Origin: CBDEGU01 sp965238045
Lineage (GTDB): Bacteria > Acidobacteriota > Terriglobia > Bryobacterales > UBA6623
NCBI GenBank assembly: GCA_965238045.1
Contig: CBDEGU010000010.1
Location: forward strand, 62,001 to 126,000
Direction of reading: 5' to 3'
Length of the DNA stretch: 64,000 nucleotides
The position numbers were made by a program, and so were the translations under genes. The notes under the pieces are model-generated. The model made no database searches, was not told the origin of the DNA, and worked only from the letters and a program-made list of their open reading frames with translations. Numbering within the stretch: position 1 is the first letter of the stretch; each line of letters opens with the position of its first letter. This document shows positions 27,075 to 36,746 of this stretch, piece by piece.

Positions 27075-27479
27075 TTAGACGCAGGGAACCGCGCAGCGCA
27101 GGGCATTCTGAACGACGTAGTTGACATGATCGGGTTCAAGCGGCGCGCTGACATAATCCCAGACGCCGGCTTGGATCGCGTCCAGCCACTCGTCCACGTC
27201 GGTCGAACTGCTAACCGCTACGACCGGCAGTCCCGCGCCCCGCGCCCTGATGCCCTCGATCAGCGGATGATACAGCCTTGGCTGGGCCGCGCAACAAATC
27301 ACGCCGGTACGCAGCCAGCCGGCGAGGTCCAGCGCCTGTGCCGGCGGCAGGGCCGGTATCGAGCATACGGAATGATTCTGCCGCGCAAGGATTGCCGTTA
27401 GCGCTTTGAGCGACGGGTCCTCAATGCCAAGAAGAAGAATGTTTGTCGACGGTGAATCGTACACTTTATTTTTGTGCAA
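27075..27479 (-). CDS. Stand-alone pseudo-receiver domain protein
   Basis: The 134-residue protein has the response-regulator receiver fold pattern: NILLLGIEDPSLKALTAIL, a hydrophobic strand, LPVVAVSSSTDVDEWLDAIQAGVWDYVSAPLEPDHV. The chemistry is lost, however. The phospho-acceptor strand reads TGVICCAAQP with no Asp, and the conserved Lys of the KP motif is Ala (SAPLEP). It therefore cannot be phosphorylated in the usual way and probably works by binding a partner. The start used is a TTG at 27479; a GTG at 27464 is an alternative. It lies behind a palindrome-rich promoter region. Confidence 0.78.
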   Translation of the reverse strand: MHKNKVYDSPSTNILLLGIEDPSLKALTAILARQNHSVCSIPALPPAQALDLAGWLRTGVICCAAQPRLYHPLIEGIRARGAGLPVVAVSSSTDVDEWLDAIQAGVWDYVSAPLEPDHVNYVVQNALRCAVPCV

Positions 27480-27503
27480 TCGGCGAGCAATGCTTGCCGA
27501 TTG
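27477..27503. repeat. 27-nt near-perfect palindrome at the pseudo-receiver start
   Basis: The arms are CAATCGGC at 27477-27484 and GCCGATTG at 27496-27503, with inner arms AGCA and TGCT. Thirteen base positions pair on each side of one central A, counting one G-T pair. The palindrome covers the presumed TTG start of the minus-strand gene. It could act as an operator or as an mRNA hairpin blocking initiation. Confidence 0.75.
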
Positions 27504-27530
27504 CTGGGTAGTGCGATTGGGACAGCACGC

Positions 27531-27552
27531 TCGGCAACCGATACTTTGCCGA
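27531..27552. repeat. Inverted repeat TCGGCAA-N8-TTGCCGA
   Basis: A perfect 7-bp inverted repeat with an 8-base spacer (27531-27537 and 27546-27552). It shares the TCGGCAA/TTGCCGA core with the larger palindrome 28 bases away. Two related dyads just downstream of a candidate minus-10 box look like paired operator sites. Confidence 0.65.
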
Positions 27553-27565
27553 CCCCTTTCTTATT

Positions 27566-27595
27566 AGTGTACGGCTTGCGGTGAAAAGCGTCCAA
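27566..27595 (-). promoter_or_regulatory. Candidate sigma70-type promoter for the pseudo-receiver gene
   Basis: Read on the minus strand, TTGGAC (27590-27595) is followed after 18 bases by TACACT (27566-27571). These match the minus-35 and minus-10 consensus at four of six positions each. The two inverted repeats lie between this promoter and the start codon. Called by eye only. Confidence 0.45.
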
Positions 27596-27665
27596 TTAAA
27601 AAGTTCTATAGGCTTGATAAGCGTTTTGTAGCAGGCCGCTCATTCACTTCCTGGAAAAGACGACC

Positions 27666-27689
27666 CGGCGGCGGCGCGAACCCCGCCGC
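27666..27689 (-). terminator. GC hairpin downstream of the aminotransferase gene
   Basis: A perfect 8-bp stem GGCGGCGG/CCGCCGCC with an 8-base loop. On the minus strand it is followed by GGGTCGTCTTTTCC, so a short T run comes about nine bases after the stem. It lies about 170 bases past the aminotransferase stop. A weak intrinsic terminator is possible. Confidence 0.4.
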
Positions 27690-27858
27690 CCGAAACGGTG
27701 ACGTGAGGGTGAGGAACTGCGAAAACTTGGGACCGATTGCCGGCGCCTGGCCGCATCAGCACTCAGAGCCGCGGACGAAGGCAGCTGACTTGCGAGCCCG
27801 TAAGGGCGGCAAGGTCGGCCATGAGACCGGACTCCCGCCACGTGGTGAGAAAAGCGGG

Positions 27859-29124
27859 CTAGGCCAGCAGCGAGCGCTGCGCTTTGACGCCGGCGATCGC
27901 GCGTTCGATATGTTCGGCCGTGTTATACAGGTGCGGACAGAGCCGCAGCCCGCCGGTCGCCGCGCAGGCGATGCCGTGCTTGTGGTACATGGCATCGACG
28001 AGGGTCTTGCGGTTCTCGGCCGGCACCTCGACGATACACACGCCGCCACTCAGCTTCTCGTCCATCGGAGTGACGAGCTTCGCGCCGGCGTCGCGCAGAC
28101 CTTTCTTCAGCGCGGTAGCCAGACTGTACATGCGCGCCTCGATCCCGCGGATGCCAAGCATCTGATGGAAATCGACGGCCGTGCCGACCGCCACCAGACG
28201 TGAATCATCGCGCTGACCCATATTCTCGAGCTTCCTGGCGCCGCGGAGTATCGTCTGGGTCGTGGTTCCCCATCCCGGCGCGACGATATTAGGCCAGATC
28301 TCGGCAATACGCTCCCGCCGCACGTAGAGCAGTCCCACCTCGCGCGGTCCGCAAAACCACTTGTGGGAACTGGCGGTGTAGGAATCGCAGCCCAGGTCGT
28401 GGAGATCGAGCTCGACCGCGCCCCAAGACTGCGCCCCATCGAGATGCGCGTAGATGCCGCGCTTACGCGCCTCGGCGATGATGCGTTTGACCGGAAGCCG
28501 CAGTCCGCTCACGTTCGAGATGTGGGTCACCGAAAGCACCTTGGTTCTGGCGCTGAGAGCATCGACGAAGGGCTGCAGAAGCTCGTCTTCGTTTTTCGGT
28601 TTCACGGGCACCGCAACGCGCTTGACCGTGAAACCATGACGCGCGCCCCTGACTTCCCAGGCCACATTGTTCGTCGGATGGTTCTGCTCCCAGATAACAA
28701 CCTCGTCGCCCCGGCCAAGCGGCAGACCATTGTTGATCGTATTGTTCGCCTCACTGGTGTTGCGGACGATGGCGATCTCGTCCGGGTCGGCGCCGACCAT
28801 GGCGGCGATCTTGCGGCGCGACTCCTCGAAGAGTTTCGGGAACTTTCCGCGGTTGTTCATCGAGCAATCGATGTCGATGTCGCGGGTCAGCGCCGCGACC
28901 TGCTCGGTGACCGCGCGCGGGGACGGACACAGGTTCGCCGCGTTCATCGGCACTTTGCCCTCGGCGAAGGAGAACTGTCCGCGAACGAGTCCCCAGCGGG
29001 ACTCCTCGCCAACGGTGGCCGCCAGCAATTGCGTAAATTCAGCGACCGAGGCAGCCATCGGCACTGCGGCGGCGCCTCCGGCAAGCCCTTTGAGAAAGGA
29101 TCGGCGTGATGCTGGTTTGGTCAT
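27859..29124 (-). CDS. Tat-exported class V aminotransferase
   Basis: A 421-residue PLP enzyme of the class V group (isopenicillin-N epimerase / cysteine-desulfurase-like). It begins with a twin-arginine signal (SRRSFLKGLAGGAAAVPMAA), which would send a folded, cofactor-loaded enzyme to the periplasm. The PLP Asp is in YAHLDGAQSWGA and the PLP Lys in YTASSHKWFCGPREVG; IVRNTSEANNTIN binds the phosphate. The ATG at 29124 is chosen because GAGGAGAA precedes it by four bases and the Tat motif follows directly. The substrate is unknown. It is divergent from the M18 peptidase. Confidence 0.9.
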   Translation of the reverse strand: MTKPASRRSFLKGLAGGAAAVPMAASVAEFTQLLAATVGEESRWGLVRGQFSFAEGKVPMNAANLCPSPRAVTEQVAALTRDIDIDCSMNNRGKFPKLFEESRRKIAAMVGADPDEIAIVRNTSEANNTINNGLPLGRGDEVVIWEQNHPTNNVAWEVRGARHGFTVKRVAVPVKPKNEDELLQPFVDALSARTKVLSVTHISNVSGLRLPVKRIIAEARKRGIYAHLDGAQSWGAVELDLHDLGCDSYTASSHKWFCGPREVGLLYVRRERIAEIWPNIVAPGWGTTTQTILRGARKLENMGQRDDSRLVAVGTAVDFHQMLGIRGIEARMYSLATALKKGLRDAGAKLVTPMDEKLSGGVCIVEVPAENRKTLVDAMYHKHGIACAATGGLRLCPHLYNTAEHIERAIAGVKAQRSLLA

Positions 29125-29352
29125 GATTTTCTCCTCGACGCGTGCCGCCTTTGGCGTGACCCTAGGCGTCCCGATGTTGATGCCGGTTCCGGCCGGCAAC
29201 TCGGTCTGAAGCAATCATACCGTATTCATCGGCCATGAGCAGGCCTGGCAGCGCGCGGGAGCAGGACACCTGACATCGGGACCAAGGACACCGAGACCAA
29301 GGGGAAGCGGCAATTCGGTTCTGGTATCCTGCGTGGGGAGATGGAACCAGCG

Positions 29353-30786
29353 ATGCAATTGTTTCCCCGCAGTTTTCGTGTGTCCTTGTTTTTCTTCGCC
29401 GCTTGTTTGGCCGTTTCCGTTCCGGCCATCGCGCAGGAAGAGACCGCGCAAGAAAAGAAAGGCGGCCCGCGGTCTGATCCGGCGGAAGTGAACGCCTTCG
29501 CGTCAGATTACAAGAATTTTATCTCCGCCGCCCGTACCGCACCCGCCTTCGTTGAAGAGTCGATTCGGTTGGCCGAATCGCGAGGGTTCCGGGAACTGAA
29601 CGACGAGACCCGGCTGCGGCCCGGCGCGAAACTCTACCGCAACAATCGCGGGCGGGCGCTCTACCTTTTCGTTGTCGGCAGGGAACCGTTTCGAGAGGGG
29701 TTTCGCATTACCGCCGCCCATATCGACGCGCCGCACCTTGATCTGAAGGCCCGTCCCATCAAGGCGTCGGGAAACTTCGTTCAGTTGCAGACGATGCCTC
29801 ACGGCGGGATCAAGAACTACCAGTGGGTAAATCGGCCCCTGGCGCTGACCGGCAAGGTCTACAAGAAAAACGGCGAGGTCATCGCGGTAGATGTCGGCCT
29901 GGGAGCCGGTGATCCTGTCTTCGTCATTCCCGACCTTGCGCCGCACGTCGATGCTTCCCAGCGAAAACGGAGCAGCCGGGCCGTTATCGGCGGCGAGGAA
30001 ATGGACCCGGTCGCATTCTCAAGCCTGGGCAAGGCCGCGGCCGCGGACGTGGAAAAATATTTGCTGGCAACCTATGACATCGAGCCCGACGACCTGGTGA
30101 GCGCCGAGCTGAGTTTCGTGCCCGCCGGCTCGCCGGCCGACGTCGGTTTTGACGGCTCGCTGATCGGCGCCTACGGCCAGGATGACCGCTCGAGCGCCTA
30201 CACCGCCCTGCGGGCGCTGCTCGAACTCGCCGCGCCGCGCCATACCACCATGGTCTTTCTGGCGAACAACGAAGAGACGGGCAGCAACAACAATACCGGC
30301 GCCCGCTCAGGCGCGCTGAACGATCTGCTGGCGGATCTGATCTTCCGGCAGGAGGGCGACCGCTATCGTGATGTGATGACGCGCCGCGCCCTCGCCAGCA
30401 CACTGGTCGTCTCGGCCGACGCCAACCCAGGCATGCATCCCATCTGGCCCGCGAGTCTGGAGCGCGCCAACGCCCCGCAACTGGGCAAGGGAGTGAATTT
30501 CAAGATCTACGGACGGGGCCACAGCCCCAACGCCGAATTCACCGCCCGCATGCGAAGAATCTTTGACGACGCCGGCGTGCCCTGGCAAGTGATGACCTAC
30601 AAGGTCGGGCCCGGAGGCGGGGGGACGCTGGGGCATTATCTATCCGACGACAATATGGAAGTCATCGACATCGGCATTCCCGCCCTGTCGCTGCATTCGC
30701 CCTTTGAGATCACCTCCAAGCAGGACGTCTATTCGCTCTACCGCGCCATTCGTGCATTCTTCGAAAACATCGACAGCAACAAGTGA
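29353..30786 (+). CDS. Exported M18-family aminopeptidase
   Basis: A 477-residue zinc aminopeptidase of the M18 (aspartyl aminopeptidase / aminopeptidase I) family. Metal-site blocks are FRITAAHIDAPHLDLKARP, GQDDRSSAYTALRALLEL and FLANNEETGSNNNTGARS, with a late LSLHSPFEITSKQDV. The first 26 residues (LFPRSFRVSLFFFAACLAVSVPAIA) form a signal peptide, unusual for M18 enzymes. I prefer the ATG at 29353. The one at 29341 directly abuts the GGGGAG site and is less likely. The next gene, another peptidase-type hydrolase, begins 86 bases downstream on the same strand. Confidence 0.9.
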   Translation: MQLFPRSFRVSLFFFAACLAVSVPAIAQEETAQEKKGGPRSDPAEVNAFASDYKNFISAARTAPAFVEESIRLAESRGFRELNDETRLRPGAKLYRNNRGRALYLFVVGREPFREGFRITAAHIDAPHLDLKARPIKASGNFVQLQTMPHGGIKNYQWVNRPLALTGKVYKKNGEVIAVDVGLGAGDPVFVIPDLAPHVDASQRKRSSRAVIGGEEMDPVAFSSLGKAAAADVEKYLLATYDIEPDDLVSAELSFVPAGSPADVGFDGSLIGAYGQDDRSSAYTALRALLELAAPRHTTMVFLANNEETGSNNNTGARSGALNDLLADLIFRQEGDRYRDVMTRRALASTLVVSADANPGMHPIWPASLERANAPQLGKGVNFKIYGRGHSPNAEFTARMRRIFDDAGVPWQVMTYKVGPGGGGTLGHYLSDDNMEVIDIGIPALSLHSPFEITSKQDVYSLYRAIRAFFENIDSNK

Positions 30787-30872
30787 GCCGCGTGGGCACC
30801 GATCGAGGCGAGGATCCGGTGGCATCATCGAGCGCTCATAAAAAAACAAGAGCTGTAGAGGAGAGGAGTTTC

Positions 30873-32690
30873 ATGAGAACCACGGACTTGCGAATCCTCC
30901 AGGCGGCCGCACTGGCCATCGTGGGCACGCTGGCGGCCGCGCAACCATCCGCCGCCGGAGAGGTGAGGTTTCCCGCCGCGCGTCCGCCGAGCAATGATAT
31001 CACGGTCGAGAACCGCGTCCCGGTCGCCATGCGAGACGGGACGGTTCTCCACGCCGACGTTTACCGCCCGGTCGGCGATGGCAAGTATCCCGTGCTCGTT
31101 TCGAGAACCCCCTACAGCACCGAGCGCTACCCGGCCGCCTACACGCCGGCGGTGTTTTTCGCGCGGCGGGGCTATGCCTATGTCTTCCAAGACGTCAGAG
31201 GACGCCACGAATCCCAGGGCGACTGGGACCCGATGCGGGCCGAGTTCGAAGACGGTTACGACACCATTGAATGGGCGGCGCGGCAGCCCTGGTCGAATGG
31301 CAAGGTCGGCATGCAAGGCGGCTCCTATCTGGGAACCGTGCAGTGGCAGGCGGCCAAGCTGGCGCCCCCGCACTTGGTCACCATCTTTCCCAACGTAGCG
31401 GCGACTAGTTCCTACCACCATGCCTTTACGCTCAACGGCGGCTTTCGATTGTCACTCGCCTTCGGCTGGGGGCCGGTGCGGCAAGAATCGCGCGTGATGC
31501 AGAACACCGGGCCGCACACGATGGCCGACGGATCCGAGAACTTGAGTTATGACAAGCTGATCTGGCATCTCCCGCTGTCGGGGATGCAGGCGCTGGCGGG
31601 CCGCGACGCGTCGTTCTACCGCAACTGGATCGAGCATCCCGACTACGACGACTACTGGCGAGCGCTCAGCGTCGAGGAGCACTTTGAGAAAATCCCCACC
31701 CCGGCGCACACCTTCGGCGGCTGGTTCGACATTCTCGTGCAAGGCACGCTCAACGGCTACATGGGCATCCGCAAGCGAGGCAAGACCAAGCTGGCGCGCG
31801 AAAACAGCCGCCTGCTGGTCGGCCCCTGGGGACACGGCCCCTCGCGCAAGCACGGCGACCTCGACTTCGGCGAGCAGGCGCTGGTGGATCGCACCTCGGT
31901 CGAGCTGCGCTGGTTTGACCACTGGCTGCGCGGCGTCGAGACGGGAATCTTGGGCGAGCCTCCGGTCGCGCTCTTCCAAATGGGAGCCAATCGCTGGCGC
32001 TATCACGACGACTACCCCGTCCCGGGCGCCCAGTACACTCCTCTCTATTTCCACAGCCAGGACGGCGCGAACTCCTACCGCGGTGATGGGCGATTGAGTT
32101 GGGATCGGCCCGCGGGCGGCTCCTCCGCCGACCGCTACCGCTACGACCCCGGCAACCCTGTGCCGAGCGTGGGCGGGGCGAACTGCTGCGGCACGCCCAC
32201 GCCGACCGGTCCGATCGATCAGCATCCGGTGGAAAGGCGCAAGGACGTGCTGGTGTACACCTCCGATTACTTAGAAGAAACCATTGACGTGACCGGGCCG
32301 GTGAAGGTCGTGCTGTATGCCTCGTCCGACGCGGTGGACACCGATTTCGTGGCGAAGCTGGTGGATGTCTATCCGGACGGCAAGGCCTACAACATGGCGG
32401 AAGGGATTTTGCGCGCCCGCCATCGCGAGGGCCAGGATCAGCCCAAGCTCATGGAGCCGGGCAAGGTCTACCGCCTCGAAATCGACCTGCTGGGGACGAG
32501 CAACGCCTTCCTGCCTGGTCATCGCATCCGAGTCAGTGTGACCAGCAGTCACTTCCCGCAATTCAACCGGCACCTCAATACCGGCGAGCCCTTCGGCATG
32601 AGCGACAAGATCAAGATCGCCACCCAGACGATCCATCACAGCCAAGCGCGGCCGTCGCACATTCTGCTGCCGATTCTTCCCGCGAAATAG
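30873..32690 (+). CDS. CocE/NonD family exported hydrolase (X-Pro dipeptidyl-peptidase-like)
   Basis: A 605-residue serine hydrolase with a signal peptide (RILQAAALAIVGTLAAAQPSAAG). The alpha/beta domain carries the nucleophile in GMQGGSYLGTVQW, preceded by VFQDVRGRHESQGDW. A C-terminal jelly-roll domain (from about 435, TDFVAKLVDVYPDGKAYN) is typical of CocE, glutaryl-acylase and PepX-type enzymes. It cleaves an acyl or X-Pro bond in an unknown extracytoplasmic substrate. The ATG at 30873 has a GAGGAG just upstream. With the M18 gene it suggests an exported peptide-degrading pair. Confidence 0.92.
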   Translation: MRTTDLRILQAAALAIVGTLAAAQPSAAGEVRFPAARPPSNDITVENRVPVAMRDGTVLHADVYRPVGDGKYPVLVSRTPYSTERYPAAYTPAVFFARRGYAYVFQDVRGRHESQGDWDPMRAEFEDGYDTIEWAARQPWSNGKVGMQGGSYLGTVQWQAAKLAPPHLVTIFPNVAATSSYHHAFTLNGGFRLSLAFGWGPVRQESRVMQNTGPHTMADGSENLSYDKLIWHLPLSGMQALAGRDASFYRNWIEHPDYDDYWRALSVEEHFEKIPTPAHTFGGWFDILVQGTLNGYMGIRKRGKTKLARENSRLLVGPWGHGPSRKHGDLDFGEQALVDRTSVELRWFDHWLRGVETGILGEPPVALFQMGANRWRYHDDYPVPGAQYTPLYFHSQDGANSYRGDGRLSWDRPAGGSSADRYRYDPGNPVPSVGGANCCGTPTPTGPIDQHPVERRKDVLVYTSDYLEETIDVTGPVKVVLYASSDAVDTDFVAKLVDVYPDGKAYNMAEGILRARHREGQDQPKLMEPGKVYRLEIDLLGTSNAFLPGHRIRVSVTSSHFPQFNRHLNTGEPFGMSDKIKIATQTIHHSQARPSHILLPILPAK

Positions 32691-32739
32691 GGCAGGCAAA
32701 ATAGCGCCGAGCGTCCAACTGGACTGATACCGCCGGCGG

Positions 32740-33993
32740 CTAGGTCGCCGCTTCCGAGGGTTCAAAAATCGGTTTGGTTGGATCGATCCGCAGCCACAGC
32801 AGAGCCGACAGGATAAAGAGCACGCCCAGTCCGGCCAGCGGCACATTGTAACCGTAGGTCTCGACCAGATACCCGAAAGCCACCGACATCACCGACGCCC
32901 CGATTTGGCCGGCGGTGTTTATCGCGCCAGTCACCAGGCCGGCGTTGTCCTTGCCGATGTCGAGGCAAACGGCCCAGCAATTGGGCAGGCAGGCGTCGGC
33001 CGCGGCGAAGCCCATCATCAGCAAGATGACGGCCAAGGCCTGATGCTGGACCCCCAGCGAGGCGAGCATGAACAGCCCCCCCAGTGAGAGCGAGACCACG
33101 CCAATGGCGCGGCGTCCGATCTTGAGTCCGAATTTTCTGACAAGGCCATCACTGGCATAACCGCCGACGCCGTTGGCGATCGCTCCCAGAAGAAACGGCA
33201 GGGAAGAGTAGGCGGCCAGCATTTCGCCCTGAAAACCTTTCTCCTGCACGAGATAGGTCGGCGCCCAGGCGATATACCAGTACGAGCCGTAGCAAAAGAC
33301 GTGATACATGGCCATGACGGCCCATAGGTTGCCGCTCTTGAGCATGGCGAGAAACGGCGCGCCATGCCGGCTCCTGGGCATCTCGCCGATGATTGCCAGC
33401 TCGCCTTCGTTCACAGCCGGCATGTCGCGCGGGTTGTCGCGGAACCAGACATACCAGACCACCGCCCAGACAATGCCTGGCACGGCGAAGAGATGGAACA
33501 CCGCCCTCCAACCGTAGAGAGTCTGCAACCAGATCACGACCGGCGGCGCCAGCGCCCCGCCCAAGCGGCTCGCCATCCAAATGAAACCGTGCGAACGTGC
33601 CCGCTCTTGGACCGGGAACCAGCGGGAAATGGTGCAGGAACTGTTCGGATAGGCGCCGGCCTCGCCCGCCCCGAACGACGCCCGGACGACAAGCAGCCAA
33701 ACGTAGCTGGTGACCGTGCCGGTCAGGGCCGTAAAGACCGACCACCAGATGACGATGCGGGTGAGGATTTTGCGGGGACCAAAGCGGTCTCCCATCCAGC
33801 CCCCCGGAATCTCGAACGCACCGTAGGCAATGGTAAAAATCCCAAAAACCCAACCAAGCTGCGACGGACTCATGCCAAGATCCTTCGACATCTCCGGCGC
33901 GGCGACGGAAATACATACGCGGTCCAGGTAAGTAATCATCGAGAGCAGAAACAGGGCCGCCATGACCCTGCCGCGCATGTTGGTCGGTTGCAT
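32740..33993 (-). CDS. MFS transporter, anion:cation symporter type
   Basis: A 417-residue protein with 12 predicted transmembrane helices and the family 14 (ACS) pattern. Visible features are SMITYLDRVCISVAAPEM in helix 1, GGWMGDRFGPRKILT after helix 2 and FGAGEAGAYPNSSCTISRWFP in helix 4. Relatives carry hexuronates, glucarate, phthalate or similar organic anions; the substrate here cannot be told. It is convergent with the CocE-type gene and divergent from the chemosensory cluster. Confidence 0.91.
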   Translation of the reverse strand: MQPTNMRGRVMAALFLLSMITYLDRVCISVAAPEMSKDLGMSPSQLGWVFGIFTIAYGAFEIPGGWMGDRFGPRKILTRIVIWWSVFTALTGTVTSYVWLLVVRASFGAGEAGAYPNSSCTISRWFPVQERARSHGFIWMASRLGGALAPPVVIWLQTLYGWRAVFHLFAVPGIVWAVVWYVWFRDNPRDMPAVNEGELAIIGEMPRSRHGAPFLAMLKSGNLWAVMAMYHVFCYGSYWYIAWAPTYLVQEKGFQGEMLAAYSSLPFLLGAIANGVGGYASDGLVRKFGLKIGRRAIGVVSLSLGGLFMLASLGVQHQALAVILLMMGFAAADACLPNCWAVCLDIGKDNAGLVTGAINTAGQIGASVMSVAFGYLVETYGYNVPLAGLGVLFILSALLWLRIDPTKPIFEPSEAAT

Positions 33994-34262
33994 AGCGACC
34001 GATTATGGCACACCCCGCCCGCCATCTGGCCTGGCTTGGATGGAAACCTCTGGCTTGTCCCCATGTGGACAGGGGCTTTCCCCGGCTGGCCGATGCATGG
34101 GCGCGACCCCTTTCTGATCATCTGGTTGCCCCACGGCCAGCACGACCGTTCCCGCGCAAGCACCGCGCTGTGGGTCTCGGCGGCGGACCGGAGGGCTTCT
34201 AAAGTTTGTGCGCCCGCGGACGATTTTGTTATCGGAGACCCGCCTCTCCCCGGAGTACACCG

Positions 34263-36742
34263 ATGGATGAATCTCAAGAACTAATCAACGAGTTCCTTAT
34301 CGAAAGCAACGAGAACCTCTCCCGCCTCGACCAGGAATTCGTGGAGCTTGAGCAGAGGCCGGAGGACCGCGATCTGCTGGGTAGCGTTTTTCGGACGATC
34401 CACACGATCAAAGGCACCTGCGGTTTCCTGGCCTTTGGGAAACTCGAGGCGATCACCCACCGCGCCGAGAACATCCTGAGTCAGTTGCGAGACGGCGAAC
34501 GGCGGCTCAGTCCCGCCATCACGACGCTGCTGCTCCAGACCGTCGACGCGGTCAAGCAGATCCTTGGCGAGATCGAGGAGACCGGAGGCGAGGGCAGCGA
34601 GGACTACGCGGAACTGCGGGAGGCGCTGCAAGCGGCCAGCAGGCGCGTCCGCGTCAGAACAAGGTCGCCGGTTCCAATATCCGAGTCGACGTGTCCTTGC
34701 TCGACAAGCTGATGAATCTGGTCGGTGAGCTGGTCCTGGCGCGCAACCAAATTCTGCAGCACGCCACCACGAAGGAAGACGCCGCCCTGGCGGTGACCTC
34801 GCAGCGGCTGAACCTGATTACGACCGAGCTGCAAGCGAACGTGATGAAGACCCGCATGCAGCCGATCGGCGTGGTCTGGAACAAGTTTCCCCGAGTGGTG
34901 CGCGACCTGGGCCAGGCGAGCGGGAAACAGATCGATGTCAAGATGGAAGGGGCCAAGACCGAACTGGACAAGACCATTATCGAGGCCATCAAAGACCCGC
35001 TGACGCACATCGTCCGCAATCGCTGCGACCACGGCGTCGAGAGCTCCGAAGAGCGCATCGCCGCCGGCAAGGCCCCGCGTGGCACCGTCAGCCTGCGGGC
35101 TTTTCACGAGGGCGGCCAAGTCAATATCGAAATTTCCGACGATGGCGCGGGCATCGATACCGAACGGCTCAAGACCAAGGCCGTGCAAAACGGCTTGATC
35201 ACCGCCGAACAGGCCGAACGCATGAGCGAGCGGGAACTGCTGAACTTGGCCTTGCTGCCCGGGCTTTCCACCGCCGAGAAAGTGACCAATGTTTCCGGCC
35301 GCGGCGTGGGCATGGATGTTGTGCGCACCAATATTGAGAAGATCGGCGGCTCGATCGACATCCAGAGCTGGAAGGGGCGCGGAACGACCATCAAGATCAA
35401 GATTCCGCTCACGCTGGCCATCATTCCCGCGCTGATCGTCAACTGCGCCGGTGAGCGGTTCGCGATACCCCAGGTCAGTCTCGCCGAGCTGCTCCGGCTC
35501 GACACAGCCTCGGACCGCCAGCAGATCGAGTGGATTCATGGCGCGCCGGTTTACCGGCTGCGCGGCAAGCTGCTGCCCCTGGTCTATCTGAACAGCATTT
35601 TGCAGCTTGAGGACGAGGCGACCGGCGGCGACACGGGAATCATCAATATCATCGTGTTACAAGCCGACGAGAAGACCTTCGGTCTGGTTGTGGACAGCAT
35701 CAACGACACGGCCGAGATCGTCGTCAAGCCGCTGGACAAGCTTCTCAAGGGACTGAACTGCTATGCCGGGGCAACGATCATGGGCGACGGCAAGGTGGCT
35801 CTGATCCTGGACGTCATGGGCGTGGCGCAGATGGGTCATGTGGTGGGAGAGTCCCGCCACGAGGCCAAAGCGCATCACGAAGAGCAGACGGACTCGATCG
35901 GCGAACGACAGACGGTCCTGCTTTTCCGCAGTGGCAGGGCCGAGCGGCTCGCGGTACCGCTGGCGCTCGTCTATCGTCTGGAAGAATTTCCTCGCAGCGA
36001 TATCGAGCAGTCCGGGGACCGCCAGGTCGTTCAGTACCGTGGCCGCATCCTGCCGCTGGTGTCGCTTGCGGGACTCCTTGGTTTGGATGTCGCCGAGAAT
36101 TCCGCGCCCGCGGACCCGGTGCAAGTGGTGGTCTTTAGCGATGGTCCGAAGCGCATCGGAGTCATCGTCGATGAGATCATGGACATCATTGATGAAGCGA
36201 TCACCGTCCGTGTCCGGGCGGGACGCGCCGGTATTCTCGGTTCGGCCGTGATCAGCGGTCGCGTCACCGACTTCATCGACTTACGGTATTTGATCGATGC
36301 CGTGGACAAGGACTGGTTCAGCCAGCGGCACGAGGGGCCGAGCGCCGGAAGGCGTGTCCTGATTGCCGAAGCCTCGCCTTTCTCGCGAGGCCTGATCAAG
36401 AACTTTCTGGAGATGGCGGGCCATCAGGTAACCGAGGCGGGCGACCATCAGACGGTGCTGCAAGCCCTGCGGAATGTCCGGGTCGATGTGCTGCTTTCGA
36501 GTCTGGATCTTCCGGGAGGCGACGCCTTCGACCTGCTCAAACAGATTCGGACATCACCGGACTGGAGTCATTTGCCCGTTCTCGCTCTGGCCAACAGTCT
36601 GGAGGAATCCTCTTCGGATGCCGGCCGGGATTATCATTTCGATGCATATCACCTCAAGCTAGACCGCGAGGCCATGTTGACCTCGATCGAGAAACTAGCC
36701 GTCGCCGTGACAGCCGGTGAAGCTGTCCTACAGGAGAGTTGA
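34263..36742 (+). pseudogene. cheA: CheA histidine kinase, frame broken between Hpt and kinase body
   Basis: The first frame (34263-34712) encodes the Hpt domain with phospho-His47 in FRTIHTIKGTCGF. The second frame, open past the GTG at 34691, encodes the rest of CheA to 36742. It holds the dimerisation domain (IRVDVSLLDKLMNLVGELV), the ATPase domain (HIVRNRCDHGVE, DDGAGID, GRGVGMD), two CheW-like domains and a C-terminal receiver. A minus-one shift or one missing base around 34590-34670, in the linker, would join them. The terminal receiver is degenerate: IAEASPFSRG lacks the acidic pair and LLSSLDLPGG has Ser at the Asp site. No P2 domain is present. A natural split kinase is the alternative. 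Confidence 0.85.
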
Positions 36743-36746
36743 ATCC

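Larger units (their letters stand above)
27504..27858. other. Intergenic stretch, control region plus non-coding sequence
   Basis: Besides the promoter and inverted repeats noted separately, the part from 27596 to 27858 holds an AT-rich block (about 27590-27632). It also holds a GC hairpin at 27666-27689. I see no coding frame with family resemblance here. Confidence 0.5.
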
